This document shows, in pieces, positions 5,340-5,494 of a stretch of DNA of 5,494 bases. A program made the position numbers and the translations under genes. The stretch is from Thermoplasmata archaeon (GTDB lineage: Archaea; Thermoplasmatota; E2; DHVEG-1), in contig QMTJ01000083.1 in the NCBI GenBank assembly GCA_003651045.1, positions 1 to 5,494 on the forward strand. The letters run 5' to 3'. Each line of letters begins with the position of its first letter. Positions within the stretch are counted from its first letter, which is position 1. The notes beneath the pieces were generated by a model. It ran no database searches. It was not told the DNA's origin and was given only the letters and a program-made list of their open reading frames with translations.

Positions 5340-5494
5340 TTCTTTCGTTTTTCCTCCTTTTCATTTACTTCTGCTTTAATTTGTTTTTTTTTTATGGCGG
5401 AGTGCAAAGCCGAGTGTCTCCCCCATTTTATTACGAACGAGCTCGTAAGTTTTAGCCGACAATAGTAGCCAGCTGTTTTTACCCATTCATTTAA
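5336..5494 (-). other. GC-rich segment upstream of the secreted-protein gene; open frame of uncertain meaning
   Basis: The minus strand is open for 52 codons from the right edge to a TGA at 5336-5338 that overlaps the next ATG as ATGA. It could be the 3' end of an upstream gene. Against this, its last third encodes a Lys/Glu-rich tail over the Shine-Dalgarno and poly-A run, and the protein resembles nothing I know. From 5395 to 5475 the GC content is about 50% (41 of 81 by hand count), far above the surroundings. That block holds small inverted repeats: TTACGA/TCGTAA at 5431-5436 and 5443-5448, and the perfect palindrome ACGAGCTCGT at 5437-5446. A structured leader, a small RNA or the end of a mobile element are alternatives. 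Confidence 0.2.
5353..5360 (-). promoter_or_regulatory. Strong Shine-Dalgarno of the secreted-protein gene
   Basis: The minus strand reads AAAGGAGG, a near-complete match to the 16S 3' end, but 13 nt separate it from the ATG at 5339, which is longer than usual. No in-frame start codon lies closer, and ATG 5339 gives a perfect signal peptide, so the start is not in doubt. It shows that this gene has a leadered mRNA or follows another gene. Confidence 0.7.

Noticed and set aside
5176..5379. Plus-strand open frame of 67 codons
   Set aside because: Antisense to the signal peptide region; its hydrophobic look comes from the complementary strand.
5394..5475. tRNA-like GC-rich block
   Set aside because: No T-loop GTTC motif in the right place and no seven-bp acceptor stem could be closed on either strand.

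Overview
The window looks like a piece of an AT-rich archaeal chromosome. The strongest evidence is a full-length Nre-family protein, a DNA-repair family known essentially only from archaea. Supporting signs are TATA-like boxes placed for leaderless or nearly leaderless transcripts, U-tract terminators, and a short NfeD protein and a stand-alone two-CBS protein of archaeal type. A euryarchaeal lineage, perhaps Thermoplasmatota-like, is a guess from composition and gene content; the sequence alone does not settle it.

Layout, left to right. (1) 1-1175, minus strand: an AAA-type ATPase with a C-terminal DUF4143-like nuclease-fold domain, cut by the window edge and very AT-rich. (2) 1176-1322: a divergent promoter region. 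(3) 1323-3354, plus strand: a two-gene operon with an 11-bp overlap. It encodes an Nre protein (four-cysteine zinc motif at the N-terminus, PCNA-interacting-like motif at the C-terminus) and a radical SAM enzyme of the spore photoproduct lyase-like (COG1533) group. (4) 3355-3399: a convergent junction with T-tracts on both strands. (5) 3400-3810, minus strand: a short membrane NfeD protein. (6) 3811-3954: a second divergent promoter region. (7) 3955-4443, plus strand: a two-CBS-domain protein. (8) 4444-4541: a convergent junction with a clear hairpin that could terminate both strands. (9) 4542-5339, minus strand: a secreted protein of unknown family with a strong Shine-Dalgarno. (10) 5340-5494: its upstream region, containing a block of about 50% GC that is unexplained.

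The most interesting pairing is nre with the radical SAM gene. Overlap, a shared strand and a Shine-Dalgarno inside the nre coding end imply coupled expression. Nre is a DNA-damage-response protein thought to work with PCNA, and the partner belongs to a superfamily branch that contains a DNA-lesion-reversal enzyme. However, the residue that aligns with the catalytic cysteine of true spore photoproduct lyase appears to be threonine here, so another radical reaction is more likely. The remaining genes are probably single transcription units (ATPase, NfeD, CBS protein, secreted protein) and show no obvious joint pathway. I saw no tRNA, rRNA, CRISPR array, or complete mobile element.
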